Below, piece by piece: positions 48,250 to 56,869 of a DNA stretch of 62,788 nucleotides. Position numbers and translations under genes: made by a program. Location: positions 1 to 62,788 of the forward strand of contig DATBHW010000056.1 in assembly GCA_036557285.1 (NCBI GenBank), read 5' to 3'. This DNA comes from Ktedonobacterales bacterium. GTDB lineage: Bacteria > Chloroflexota > Ktedonobacteria > Ktedonobacterales > DATBGS01. The notes under the pieces are model-generated. The model was not told where the DNA came from, did no database searches, and saw only the letters and a list, made by a program, of their open reading frames with translations. Position 1 is the first letter of the stretch; every line of letters begins with the position of its first letter.

Positions 48250-49359
48250 CTAGCTCTGCTGGCGCCAGCGTTGCCACCAGCGCTCTACGGATTCATGAAG
48301 GCGCATATCTTCTTCGTTTTCAAATGGCAAAGAGACGCTGAATCGCTGCTTGTTGTCGCCCTCATCCGACTGGTCTTCGGCCTTCTCGTTTTCCTGGTTG
48401 ATTTCCATGCTTTTGAGCCACTGAGGCACGATGAGGCGTGGCTCGGTGTAGCCTTCGGTGGGGCGTGATGCGACCAGTTCATCGGTGTCTGAACGCTTTT
48501 TCTCAACCCGCGCAGCGCCCTCGGCGCGCGCGGTTAATTCGGCGGTGGCAATTGCTTCGACGCCGACGGCAACCGAACCGGAGGCAGGCTCTGATGCTGC
48601 CTTTTGTGGTTCAGGCGCGCCCCTCGATTCGCCCAGTAATGCGTTCAGCGCAGATGACCCTGTTGAGGCTGGTTCTGCCAGTGGCGCGGTGGGCAGCGTG
48701 GTGATGGGCAGCGGCGCCTCTCCTCGTGTCAGATTTGGCCCCTGGCTGGCAAGTAAGTTGAGCGCCTCTAATGGGTCGGCTGGCGAGTTCTCTGCCTGCG
48801 CGAGCAGTTGTTCCAGCAGGGGGTCAATGGTGTCTGCTTTCGCTGGCGCTTCAGCGCGCGGCTTTTCCGCTGGAGCAGGTGGAATGATCGGCTTCTCTGC
48901 GATATTTTTAGGAGGAGCCGCCGGTGTCGCCATTGGCTTTGGCTTCATGGGGTCGGCTATTGAGGCTGCAATAGGGGCTGCCATCGGGGGGGCCGGTTTT
49001 GCGGATACTCTCTCCTCCTGAGTTGGCGCTTCTGGCTTGCTGGCCTGCGGGACTGGCCTGCCCGTTATTCCTGACGCTGCCTGGGTGGCGCTCGCCTGGC
49101 CTATGCCCCCAGTCGTTGGAACGCCGGTTGTGGAGCCGCCGTTGCGGCCAGCCCTGGCTGCCGATGCCTCAGATGCTTTGGTGAGAGCCGCCTGTCCGAG
49201 CAGCGCCGCGATAACTGGATTGGAAATATCTGGTAGAGGGGTCTCTTTGGGGGGCGCCAGTTTTAGCACCCGTTCACGCTCCGCCTCGTGGGCAGCGATT
49301 TCGTCACGCAGCCGCGCGCCCACTTCCTGGTGATGGAGCCATTGTTTATACTTGCCCAT
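48250..49359 (-). CDS. hypothetical protein with N-terminal coiled coil and disordered body
   Basis: A 369-residue protein of unknown function, first gene of a two-gene operon. Residues 1-35 (MGKYKQWLHHQEVGARLRDE) form a charged helix, residues 45-300 are Ala/Pro/Ser-rich low complexity, and the C-terminus has short conserved-looking pieces (EPRLIVPQWLKSMEINQENE and a final VERWWQRWRQQS). ATG 49359 is used; the frame begins at a GTG two codons earlier. A physical partnership with the downstream protein is plausible from the operon and similar design. Confidence 0.6.
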   Translation of the reverse strand: MGKYKQWLHHQEVGARLRDEIAAHEAERERVLKLAPPKETPLPDISNPVIAALLGQAALTKASEASAARAGRNGGSTTGVPTTGGIGQASATQAASGITGRPVPQASKPEAPTQEERVSAKPAPPMAAPIAASIADPMKPKPMATPAAPPKNIAEKPIIPPAPAEKPRAEAPAKADTIDPLLEQLLAQAENSPADPLEALNLLASQGPNLTRGEAPLPITTLPTAPLAEPASTGSSALNALLGESRGAPEPQKAASEPASGSVAVGVEAIATAELTARAEGAARVEKKRSDTDELVASRPTEGYTEPRLIVPQWLKSMEINQENEKAEDQSDEGDNKQRFSVSLPFENEEDMRLHESVERWWQRWRQQS

Positions 49360-49566
49360 ACTCACCGCCTTACTTGAACGTTACCGCGCTTCCAACCTGA
49401 TGGGGCGCGGTTCACCTCATCCCTGGATTAGCCTGGAGAAAGTCAGGCCCATATATTTGCCCGCAGGCTCAGCGCAGTATACCATAGGCTCGCTGTGTCA
49501 ACAACCGGAATAGCCCGAATGGGGGGGCATGCCGGAGGGGAAATTGCCTCAGACGGCTGTCAGGGA

Positions 49567-49605
49567 TTGACAGGAGAGCATTTTCCATGTACAACATGTT
49601 ATACA
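49567..49605 (+). promoter_or_regulatory. gltB promoter with overlapping palindromic operator
   Basis: TTGACA (49567-49572), 17 bases, TACAAC (49590-49595). An 18-bp palindrome with one mismatched pair, TGTACAACATGTTATACA (49588-49605), covers the -10, as expected for a repressor site. The leader is about 270 bases. Confidence 0.55.
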
Positions 49606-49686
49606 AATAGAGCGCACCACCGACTCCAGGTGATTGCCAGGGGCTGCTGATGGCCCCTGTCCCCAGGTGCGATACAGGGCGTTGCG

Positions 49687-49743
49687 GCCTTTCGCGCTGG
49701 CATGGTTCCACCTGCCGGTGTGAAAGGCTTTTTGTGTTTCCAG
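49687..49743 (+). terminator. intrinsic terminator in the gltB leader (candidate attenuator)
   Basis: A 15-bp stem including G-U pairs (49687-49701 with 49714-49738 region, outer arms GCCTTTC and GAAAGGC) followed by TTTTT. It lies about 85 bases after the probable transcription start and 130 before the gltB ATG. A second hairpin, CAGGGGC with GCCCCTG, precedes it. No known riboswitch was recognised. Confidence 0.6.
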
Positions 49744-49875
49744 CGCCGGGAACCAGGACGCCGCTCCAGGAAGGTCATGGTTGTGAGCAGGGCTTCTCTT
49801 GCCAATTCGCTCCTATGACCCATCTTCTCTGAGGCAACATTCACCACTGGAAGCTGCTATTACTAGGAGGTTTGA

Positions 49876-52800
49876 ATGGACCAGAGTCAGGCGTCTGTGG
49901 CGCAGAGGCGCCAGGGTTCAATCAGTTCTTATCTATCCCTGTCATCCTGCGGCGATCAATCATCCCCCGCTGCTGATCTATCGCCGTGTCGAGATTATCC
50001 CTTGTATGCTCCTCAGTTTGAGCATGACGCCTGCGGCACAGGCTTTGTGGCGAACCTTACGGGATTACGCGAGCATCGCATTCTCACCGCCGCGCTGGAG
50101 GCGCTGATGAACCTGGCGCATCGCGGCGCGCTGGACGCTGACGACGAGACCAGCGATGGTGTGGGAATGATGACGCAGCTTCCCTACCGTCTGCTCAATG
50201 CCTGGCTGGCAGAGCAGGGTTTGCCGCCTGTGGCCTGGCAGAGCCTGGCGGTGGGCATGGTTTTTCTGCCCGGGGACGATGAGGCCGCCGCGCAGGCGCG
50301 TGAGGTTATGCGCGATGCGCTTGAACGTCGGCGGGCATCGGTCCTGGGCTGGCGTGTTGTGCCGGTCAATCCTGAGAGATTGGGCGCGGCTGCGCGGCGA
50401 ACGTGTCCACGGATCGAGCAGGTGCTGGCGCTGCGGCCAGACACCGCGACACCGGACGACTTCGAGCGGCTGCTGTATCTGGCGCGGAAAGAAACCGAGT
50501 CCCGACTGGCCGCCGCCGGAGTGAGCGATGTCTATATCGCCTCGCTTTCAGCACGTACCCTGGTCTACAAGGGTTTGCTGACGGCAGCCAATCTGCCACG
50601 CTTCTACCTGGACTTATGCGATCCACGCTTCGAGAGCGCGCTGGCCCTGTTCCATCAACGCTACAGCACCAACACGTTCCCAAGCTGGCGGCTGGCTCAG
50701 CCTATGCGTCTGCTGGCGCACAACGGCGAGATCAACACCATACAGGGGAATCGGAATTGGATGGCGGCCCGCGAAGCATCGAGCCTGGCGAACCATTGGG
50801 GCGATGAGGCTGGCTGGCTGCGTCCGATCATTGATCCTGGCGGCAGCGATTCTACCAGCCTGGATAATGCGCTGGAGCTTCTGATACGCTCAGGGCGCTC
50901 GCTGCTCCAGGCGCTGGCCTTGCTGGCTCCTGAAGCATGGGAGGGACGCAGCGACCTGGCTCCACCTATACGCAGCTTTTTCCAGGCGCAGGCGCCGCTG
51001 ATGGAGCCGTGGGATGGCCCGGCGGCCCTGGTCTTCAGCGATGGAACCCTGGCAGGCGCGGCGCTGGACCGCAACGGTCTGCGCCCTTTGCGCTATGTCA
51101 TTACGGGCGATGGTCTGGTTGCGCTTGGCTCCGAGGTCGGTATCGTGCATCTTGACGAGGCGCAGATTGTCGCCAAGGGACGCCTGGGTCCAGGCCAGAT
51201 GCTGGCTGTTGATACGGCGCGTGGTCTGGTGCTGGATAACCAGCAGATCAAGGAGGAACTGGCCGGTCTTGAGCCGTATGCCGCCTGGGTCGAGCGCCAT
51301 CTCATCCCCGTTTCAGTCGCGGCGAAAGAGGAGGGCGGTGGAGCGGTTGCCAAGCGCCCGATCCCTGATGACCTGCTGGAGCAGCAGGCGCTCTTTGGCT
51401 ACAGCCACGAAGATATAGAGCTAGTGCTGCGTCCGATGGCGCAGGAGAGCGCGGAGGCGACCTGGAGCATGGGCGACGATACCCCGCTCTCGATCTTCTC
51501 CCAACAGCCGCGCTCCCTTTCGACCTATTTCAAGCAGCGTTTTGCGCAGGTGACGAACCCTCCCATTGATTCCCTGCGCGAACAACTGGTGATGTCGCTG
51601 ACGACCTATCTTGGGCCACGCAGCGATGCGCTTGCCAGCAGCGAACCTGCGGAGACGCTGCTGCACCTCCCCTCTCCGCTGCTCGATGACGCGGCGCTGG
51701 CCGCTGTGCTGGCCTCGGCCCGTACCCATCAGATAGCAGTAAATCGTGTTCAGACTGTCTACGCGCTCGCTGCGAGCGATCCTGATGATGAGGATAAGGG
51801 CCGGACCCTGCGCTGCGCATTAGACGGTCTGGAAGAACAGGCGGTTGCCGCCGTTCGCGCGGGAGCCGGTATCCTGCTGCTCAGTGACCGCGCCGCGCCG
51901 CCTGACAACGTTCCTATGCCGATGCTGCTGGCGCTGGCGGCGGCGCATCACGCGCTGGTGCGCGCTGGCTTGCGGCTGCGGGTGGGGCTGGTAGTTGAGA
52001 CTGGCGCTGCCTGGGACGCGCATCAAATCGCGCTGCTCGTCGGCTATGGGGCTAACGCGGTCTTGCCCTATCTTGCGCTGGCGTCAGTGCGCGCTCTGGC
52101 AGGCAGCCGTGGGTTGGAGAATATGACGCTGCATGAGGCTGAGGGGCGCTATCGCCATGCCATTGAGAAGGGGCTGCTGAAGGTGATGGCACGCATGGGG
52201 CTTTCGGCGCTGGAGAGTTATCTGGGCGCGCAGCTTTTTGAGTGTCTAGGTGTCGCTGGCGAACTGGTAGAACGCTACTTCCCCGGCACGCCCTGGGCTT
52301 TGGGTGGGCTGACGCTGGCTGATTTACACCGGCAGGCCCGCGCCCAACACGCTGAGGCTAAGCGACTTGCTGCGCTGCGGGCTGCCGCTCAGGCAGATGG
52401 GCAACCTGGCGCTGATCAGGGGGCGCGCGAAGGCGAAAGAAGGTCTGGCGCGATCCGCCCGCGCCTGGCTGATCGCGGATATGTGCGCTTCCGCCGCGAT
52501 GGGGAATACCACGCGGCGAACCCGCAGGTGGTCAAGGCGCTGCAACAGGCGGTTGATAGCGGCAAACAGAGCGATTACCAGCACTATAGCAATCTGGTCG
52601 CCAGCCGCCCAGCGACGGCTATCCGCGATCTACTGGCTTTTCGGCCCGGCCAGCCGATCCCAGTAGAGGAAGTTGAGCCTGCGGAGGCGATCATTCGGCG
52701 TTTTGTGAGTACCGCGATGTCGCTGGGCGCGCTCAGCCCGGAAGCGCATCTGACGCTGACGCTGGGGGTCAATCGCGTGGGCGCGCGCAGCAATACCGGC

Positions 52801-54669
52801 GAAGGCGGAGAAGACCCCGATTGGTACACCGGCACGCGCGACGGGGTTTCGACGAACAGCCGCATCAAGCAGGTGGCTTCGGGTCGTTTCGGGGTCACGG
52901 CTGCCTATCTGGCCCATGCCGAGGAATTAGAGATCAAGATGGCCCAGGGTTCCAAGCCGGGCGAGGGCGGGCAGTTACCGGCGCGCAAGGTGACAGATTT
53001 GATCGCGCGCCTGCGCCATACTGCGACGGGCATCCCGCTGATTTCGCCGCCGCCGCATCACGATATTTACAGCATCGAAGACCTGGCCCAGTTGATCTAC
53101 GATCTGAAGCAGGTGAATCCGCGCGCGGCGGTTGGCGTGAAGCTGGTTTCCGAGCGCGGCGTTGGGACTGTGGCGGCTGGCGTTGCCAAAGCGCACGCCG
53201 ATTATATCCTGATTAGCGGGCATGATGGCGGGACCGGCGCTTCCCCACTGAATTCGATCAAGAACGTTGGCAGCCCCTGGGAACTGGGACTGGCGGAGGC
53301 CCAGCAGGTGCTGCGCATGAATGGGCTGCGTGGCCGCGTCAGGCTGCGAACAGATGGCGGCCTGAAGACCGGGCGCGACATTGTGATGGCGGCCATGCTG
53401 GGCGCTGACGAGTTCGGCTTTGGCGCCGCCGCGCTGATTGCGCTGGGCTGCGATATGGCGCGTCAGTGCCATCTGGATACCTGCCCAACCGGCATTGCCA
53501 CGCAGCGCGAAGACCTGCGCAAACGCTTTACCGGCAAGCCGGAACAGGTCGTCACGTTCCTGCGCCTCATTGCTGAAGAGGTACGCGAAATCCTGGCTGG
53601 CCTTGGTTTTCGCAGGCTCGATGACGTTATCGGGCGGGCAGATTTGCTCATCGCCTCGAAGGAGGGAGCCGCTGAAGCCAGGGCTACCCCTCTGCCGACA
53701 CTCGACCTGGACGCCCTGCTTGCCAGTGGCCCGGCTGATACGCCCCGCCGCTCTACCCCTGCGGAGCAGGTTGTATCGCTGGCAGGCGGCAAGCCGCTGG
53801 ATGAAGAAGAGCTGCTGAACGATGCCCTTCCGCTGCTGGCGCGCGGCTATGGGGTGCTGGTCCATGAGCACATTCATAACGCGCATCGCACCGTAGGCGC
53901 TGGCCTGGCGGGCGAGATTGCGCGCCGCTGGGGCGATAGTGGCCTGCCCGCTGGCAGCATCACCTGCCACTTCACCGGCAGCGCCGGACAGAGCTTTGGC
54001 GCGTTCTGTGTGCCAGGGCTGCGCCTGATTCTGGCGGGCGACGCCAACGACTATGTGGCGAAGGGTATGACGGGTGGGCAGATCATCGTGATGCCCCCGC
54101 CGCATCACCGTTTCAATGCTCAGGAGCAAATTATCGTCGGCAATACCGTTCTCTACGGCGCGACGGGAGGACTATTGCTGGCTCGTGGACGCGCCGGAGA
54201 ACGCTTCGCGGTGCGCAACAGCGGGGCGGTTGCCGTCGTGGAGGGCGTAGGCGATCATGGCTGCGAGTACATGACCGGCGGTGTGGTGGTGGCGCTGGGG
54301 CCGACGGGACAGAACTTTGGGGCTGGAATGTCTGGCGGGATCGCCTATGTCTATGACCGGGAGCAGCGTCTGCCCGATCATCTGAACCCGCAGATGGTGC
54401 GGCTGGAGCGCATAGAGAGTGATGCGGAAGCCGCCGATCTGGAGGCGCTGATTCGCCATCACGCGCAGGTGACGGGGAGCGATCTCGCGGCCTCCCTTCT
54501 GACCGGCTGGCAGGATGCCCTGGCCGCGTTCTGGCGGGTTGTTCCTGAAACAGCGACGGAGGCGGCGCGGCCTTTGCAGACGGTGGTATCCGGCCTGCAA
54601 CTCGCGCCGGGCGCGCCGCCCTACGCATTGGGAGAACGTGTGGCTGCTGTGAGAAGGATGACTGGCTGA
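49876..54669 (+). CDS. gltB: glutamate synthase, large subunit or ferredoxin-type
   Basis: A 1597-residue enzyme making two glutamates from glutamine and 2-oxoglutarate. Class II amidotransferase: nucleophile Cys53 in FEHDACGTGFVANL, so a 52-residue propeptide would be removed. The central domain spans about 480-780, the FMN synthase domain about 850-1240 (GEGGEDPDWYTG, ISGHDGGTGASPLNSIK), the [3Fe-4S] cluster cysteines are in GCDMARQCHLDTCPTG, and a C-terminal GXGXG helix domain follows. AGGAGG precedes the ATG. No gltD is adjacent, so it may use ferredoxin or a distant small subunit. Confidence 0.92.
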   Translation: MDQSQASVAQRRQGSISSYLSLSSCGDQSSPAADLSPCRDYPLYAPQFEHDACGTGFVANLTGLREHRILTAALEALMNLAHRGALDADDETSDGVGMMTQLPYRLLNAWLAEQGLPPVAWQSLAVGMVFLPGDDEAAAQAREVMRDALERRRASVLGWRVVPVNPERLGAAARRTCPRIEQVLALRPDTATPDDFERLLYLARKETESRLAAAGVSDVYIASLSARTLVYKGLLTAANLPRFYLDLCDPRFESALALFHQRYSTNTFPSWRLAQPMRLLAHNGEINTIQGNRNWMAAREASSLANHWGDEAGWLRPIIDPGGSDSTSLDNALELLIRSGRSLLQALALLAPEAWEGRSDLAPPIRSFFQAQAPLMEPWDGPAALVFSDGTLAGAALDRNGLRPLRYVITGDGLVALGSEVGIVHLDEAQIVAKGRLGPGQMLAVDTARGLVLDNQQIKEELAGLEPYAAWVERHLIPVSVAAKEEGGGAVAKRPIPDDLLEQQALFGYSHEDIELVLRPMAQESAEATWSMGDDTPLSIFSQQPRSLSTYFKQRFAQVTNPPIDSLREQLVMSLTTYLGPRSDALASSEPAETLLHLPSPLLDDAALAAVLASARTHQIAVNRVQTVYALAASDPDDEDKGRTLRCALDGLEEQAVAAVRAGAGILLLSDRAAPPDNVPMPMLLALAAAHHALVRAGLRLRVGLVVETGAAWDAHQIALLVGYGANAVLPYLALASVRALAGSRGLENMTLHEAEGRYRHAIEKGLLKVMARMGLSALESYLGAQLFECLGVAGELVERYFPGTPWALGGLTLADLHRQARAQHAEAKRLAALRAAAQADGQPGADQGAREGERRSGAIRPRLADRGYVRFRRDGEYHAANPQVVKALQQAVDSGKQSDYQHYSNLVASRPATAIRDLLAFRPGQPIPVEEVEPAEAIIRRFVSTAMSLGALSPEAHLTLTLGVNRVGARSNTGEGGEDPDWYTGTRDGVSTNSRIKQVASGRFGVTAAYLAHAEELEIKMAQGSKPGEGGQLPARKVTDLIARLRHTATGIPLISPPPHHDIYSIEDLAQLIYDLKQVNPRAAVGVKLVSERGVGTVAAGVAKAHADYILISGHDGGTGASPLNSIKNVGSPWELGLAEAQQVLRMNGLRGRVRLRTDGGLKTGRDIVMAAMLGADEFGFGAAALIALGCDMARQCHLDTCPTGIATQREDLRKRFTGKPEQVVTFLRLIAEEVREILAGLGFRRLDDVIGRADLLIASKEGAAEARATPLPTLDLDALLASGPADTPRRSTPAEQVVSLAGGKPLDEEELLNDALPLLARGYGVLVHEHIHNAHRTVGAGLAGEIARRWGDSGLPAGSITCHFTGSAGQSFGAFCVPGLRLILAGDANDYVAKGMTGGQIIVMPPPHHRFNAQEQIIVGNTVLYGATGGLLLARGRAGERFAVRNSGAVAVVEGVGDHGCEYMTGGVVVALGPTGQNFGAGMSGGIAYVYDREQRLPDHLNPQMVRLERIESDAEAADLEALIRHHAQVTGSDLAASLLTGWQDALAAFWRVVPETATEAARPLQTVVSGLQLAPGAPPYALGERVAAVRRMTG

Positions 54670-54700
54670 TGATGAAAACCCTGTTGAAGCGTTGTCACCT

Positions 54701-54788
54701 GTAGCGCCAGCCGCCGTCCCTGGCGAACCGTTCGCCGCCAGGGACGGCGGCGGTACACGCAAGAGGCCGCTGCGTGCAGCGCCGCTAC
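54701..54788. repeat. long palindrome between gltB and amt
   Basis: 54711-54750 is an almost perfect hairpin (CCGCCGTCCCTGGCGAAC with its complement, one bulge). Flanking GTAGCGCC and CGCCGCTACAAG echo the arms of the repeats at 15715 and 23220. It lies between two convergent genes and could stop transcription from both sides or be a relative of those elements. Confidence 0.5.
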
Positions 54789-56173
54789 AAGCGATAGCCT
54801 TCTTCCCCGTGGACGGCCAGATCAAGTCCTTGCGCCTCTTCCTCGCTTGAGACGCGCAGTTTCATGGGAGCGAGTAATTTCAAGAGGATGAAGGTGATGC
54901 CAAACGAGTAGGTCAGGCTGACCGCAACTGCGAGGATCTGTACCCAAAGCTGTCCAGGGTTGCCGAAGAGCAGCCCATTATTGCCCGCGCTGTTAATGGC
55001 TTTTTCGGCAAAGACACCAGTGAGAATAGCGCCCGTGACGCCGCCCATTCCGTGCGCTGCCCACACATCGAGCGTATCATCAACGCGCATACGTTTGTTG
55101 CGCAGCAGAAGCATGAGATAGGTCACAACCCCCGCGATGATCCCGATGGCGATGCTTGCCATCGGCCCTACAAAGCCGCTGGCCGGTGTGATCGCTACCA
55201 ACCCGCAAACGGCCCCGGTTGCGGTTGCCATCGCGCTTGGCTTCTTGTTTTCGGCCCAACTGAGGACCATCCAGGTCAGCGCGCAGGCGGCGGCTGCGGT
55301 ATTGGTCACGACAAAGGCGCTTACGGACAACGGGGAGGCGGCCAGAGCACTGCCCGCGTTAAAGCCAAACCAGCCAAACCAGAGCAAGGCCGCGCCGAGC
55401 AGGACGAAGGGGACATTGTTCGCGGCGATTGGCTGCCCTGGCCGATACTCGCGCCTTTTGCCAATCACGATGGCTGCGGCTAAGCCTGCAAAGCCCGCGC
55501 TGATATGAACGACGGTCCCTCCGGCGAAATCGAGCGCCCCAAGGCTGTGCAGCCATCCGCCCGCGCCCCAAACCCAGTGGGCGATGGGGTCATAGACAAG
55601 CGTGGACCAGAGAATGATGAAGAGGACCAGCGTGCGGAAACGCATGCGCCCGACAAACGAGCCGATGACGAGCGCGGGCGTGACAATCGCAAACATGGCC
55701 TGGAAGATCATGAAGGCAAGCTGTGGGATGGTTCCGGCATAGCTGGCGTTGGGCGCATAGCCCACGCCGCGCAAGCCGAAGAAGTTGAGTCCGCCGATGA
55801 CGCCGCCCATATCGTTGCCAAAGACGAGGCTGTAGCCAAAGAGCACCCATTGGATGCTGACAATTCCAAGGATGAGCAGCGATTGTTTGATCAGGCTCAC
55901 CACATTTTTGCTGGAGACCATGCCTCCATAGAAAAAGCCGACGGCTGGAGTCATGACCATCACCAACGCGGCTGCCGCCAGAACCCAGGCGGTATCCCCG
56001 GCGTTGATGGCTTTGGGATCATAGGCTCCTGCGGATGCTCCGCCGAACCAGGTGGTTGCATAGCCAATAGCCCCGCCAATCACGAAGAGGAGGAGGACTT
56101 TCAGCCGGAAGGCGCGGTTGTAGATAAGGGGCATCCTGGGTGCAGGGGGTCGCGCTGCTTCAATTGTCGCCAT
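54785..56173 (-). CDS. amt: ammonium transporter (Amt family)
   Basis: A 462-residue channel-like membrane protein with 11-12 hydrophobic segments that conducts ammonium into the cell. Family features are VMTPAVGFFYGGMVSSKNVV, FMIFQAMFAIVTPALVIG, WVWGAGGWLHSLGALDFAGG with VVHIS, and DDTLDVWAAHGMGGVTGAIL. The N-terminus has an extra hydrophobic stretch (LKVLLLFVIGGAIGYATTWF). The ribosome-binding site is weak (GGTGACA). No GlnK/PII gene is adjacent. It converges with gltB and diverges from the lys operon. Confidence 0.92.
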   Translation of the reverse strand: MATIEAARPPAPRMPLIYNRAFRLKVLLLFVIGGAIGYATTWFGGASAGAYDPKAINAGDTAWVLAAAALVMVMTPAVGFFYGGMVSSKNVVSLIKQSLLILGIVSIQWVLFGYSLVFGNDMGGVIGGLNFFGLRGVGYAPNASYAGTIPQLAFMIFQAMFAIVTPALVIGSFVGRMRFRTLVLFIILWSTLVYDPIAHWVWGAGGWLHSLGALDFAGGTVVHISAGFAGLAAAIVIGKRREYRPGQPIAANNVPFVLLGAALLWFGWFGFNAGSALAASPLSVSAFVVTNTAAAACALTWMVLSWAENKKPSAMATATGAVCGLVAITPASGFVGPMASIAIGIIAGVVTYLMLLLRNKRMRVDDTLDVWAAHGMGGVTGAILTGVFAEKAINSAGNNGLLFGNPGQLWVQILAVAVSLTYSFGITFILLKLLAPMKLRVSSEEEAQGLDLAVHGEEGYRL

Positions 56174-56283
56174 CTGTTGTCACCAACCTTCTACCTGTCT
56201 GGGGTCAACGGGTTTCTTGCCTGACTGACCCCTGCTGACCGACGATAAAAGAGCGTCCTGTGACTCATTTCGTCTTTGAGGAG

Positions 56284-56333
56284 AAAAAAACCGCCCCTGG
56301 TATGCAGGACTGCCTGCATACCCGCGCCAACGC
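56284..56333 (-). terminator. terminator-like hairpin in the amt leader
   Basis: On the minus strand a 10-bp stem, GGTATGCAGG with CCTGCATACC (56322-56299), can be closed further by CCGC/GCGG and is followed by TTTTTTT (56290-56284). It lies about 110 bases before the amt ATG, as in the gltB leader. Confidence 0.5.
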
Positions 56334-56382
56334 GGTGGGCCTCCGTCGGTGGAGAAGGGTGTGTGCTAGGGGAAGTGGCCTT

Positions 56383-56397
56383 TGTGTATTCTGCACA
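56383..56397. promoter_or_regulatory. palindrome at the amt transcription start
   Basis: TGTGTATTCTGCACA, one mismatch from a perfect palindrome and the same motif as 56468-56482. It overlaps the predicted amt start point, downstream of the promoter at 56433-56405. Confidence 0.5.
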
Positions 56398-56404
56398 CAT
56401 AATT

Positions 56405-56433
56405 AGGGTAAACGATGCTGGCTAAGCCGTCAA
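56405..56433 (-). promoter_or_regulatory. candidate amt promoter
   Basis: On the minus strand TTGACG (56433-56428), 17 bases, TACCCT (56410-56405). The -35 is good, the -10 only fair. Confidence 0.4.
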
Positions 56434-56461
56434 CCGTCAAATTATCCAGCCCTGGAGGTGA

Positions 56462-56488
56462 AATATCTGTGCATTCTGCACAAATATT
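56462..56488. promoter_or_regulatory. extended palindrome in the amt-lysW region
   Basis: The core TGTGCATTCTGCACA (56468-56482) is a perfect palindrome flanked by AATAT and ATATT. It lies about 15 bases upstream of the lys operon -35 and on the other side of the amt promoter, so one regulator could act on both. Confidence 0.55.
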
Positions 56489-56503
56489 CTGGCAAGGCGA
56501 CCC

Positions 56504-56533
56504 TTGACACGCAGAGACGCTATCGGCTACAGT
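56504..56533 (+). promoter_or_regulatory. promoter of the T-box/lys operon
   Basis: TTGACA (56504-56509), 18 bases, TACAGT (56528-56533); transcription would start just before the T-box. Confidence 0.55.
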
Positions 56534-56544
56534 ATAGAACGTTC

Positions 56545-56830
56545 ACAAGAGAGAAAACGCTAAAGGGGAAGAGTACCCGGACAATCACCAGCAGAGACCA
56601 GGCGGTTGGTGCAAGCCTGGAGGTTGAGGCCCGGCGGAAAAAGGCCCCTGAGTGTGGGAAGAACGAGGGTACAGACCCTTTAGTAGACCCCACCGGCTGC
56701 CACCGTTACCCGGCTAGAGTGTGTTGGCACTCGAAGAGGCTTTGCGCCGCGAGGCGCAGGCGAATGAAGGTGGTACCACGACCAGGCGCATTTCAGGCGC
56801 TGCTCGTCCTTTACGAGCAGCGCCTTTTTG
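56545..56830 (+). promoter_or_regulatory. T-box leader, predicted tRNA-Lys specific
   Basis: Stem I has AGTA (56572-56575), AGAGACCAGGC, the apical GGTTGGTGCAAGCC, and on its 3' side GAA-AAA-G. If GAA is the S-turn strand, the specifier codon is AAA (Lys) at 56640-56642. The antiterminator consensus is AAGGTGGTACCACG (56767-56780) with TGGT for the tRNA acceptor end. It ends in a terminator. Uncharged tRNA would favour read-through into lysW. T-box identity is firm; the specifier reading is inference. Confidence 0.85.
56795..56829 (+). terminator. terminator of the T-box
   Basis: AGGCGCTGCTCGT pairs with ACGAGCAGCGCCT, followed by TTTTTG. The regulated transcription stop 41 bases before lysW. 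Confidence 0.9.
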
Positions 56831-56869
56831 TATGTCCGGCAGACTCGGTAACAAGAAAGGAGAACGACG

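Noticed and set aside
49567-49605. TTGACA paired with TATACA as the gltB promoter
   Set aside because: The spacer would be 27 bases; TTGACA with TACAAC at 17 bases is more likely.
52975-54129. 384-codon minus strand frame inside gltB
   Set aside because: Antisense to conserved FMN and Fe-S domains; composition is typical of a shadow frame.
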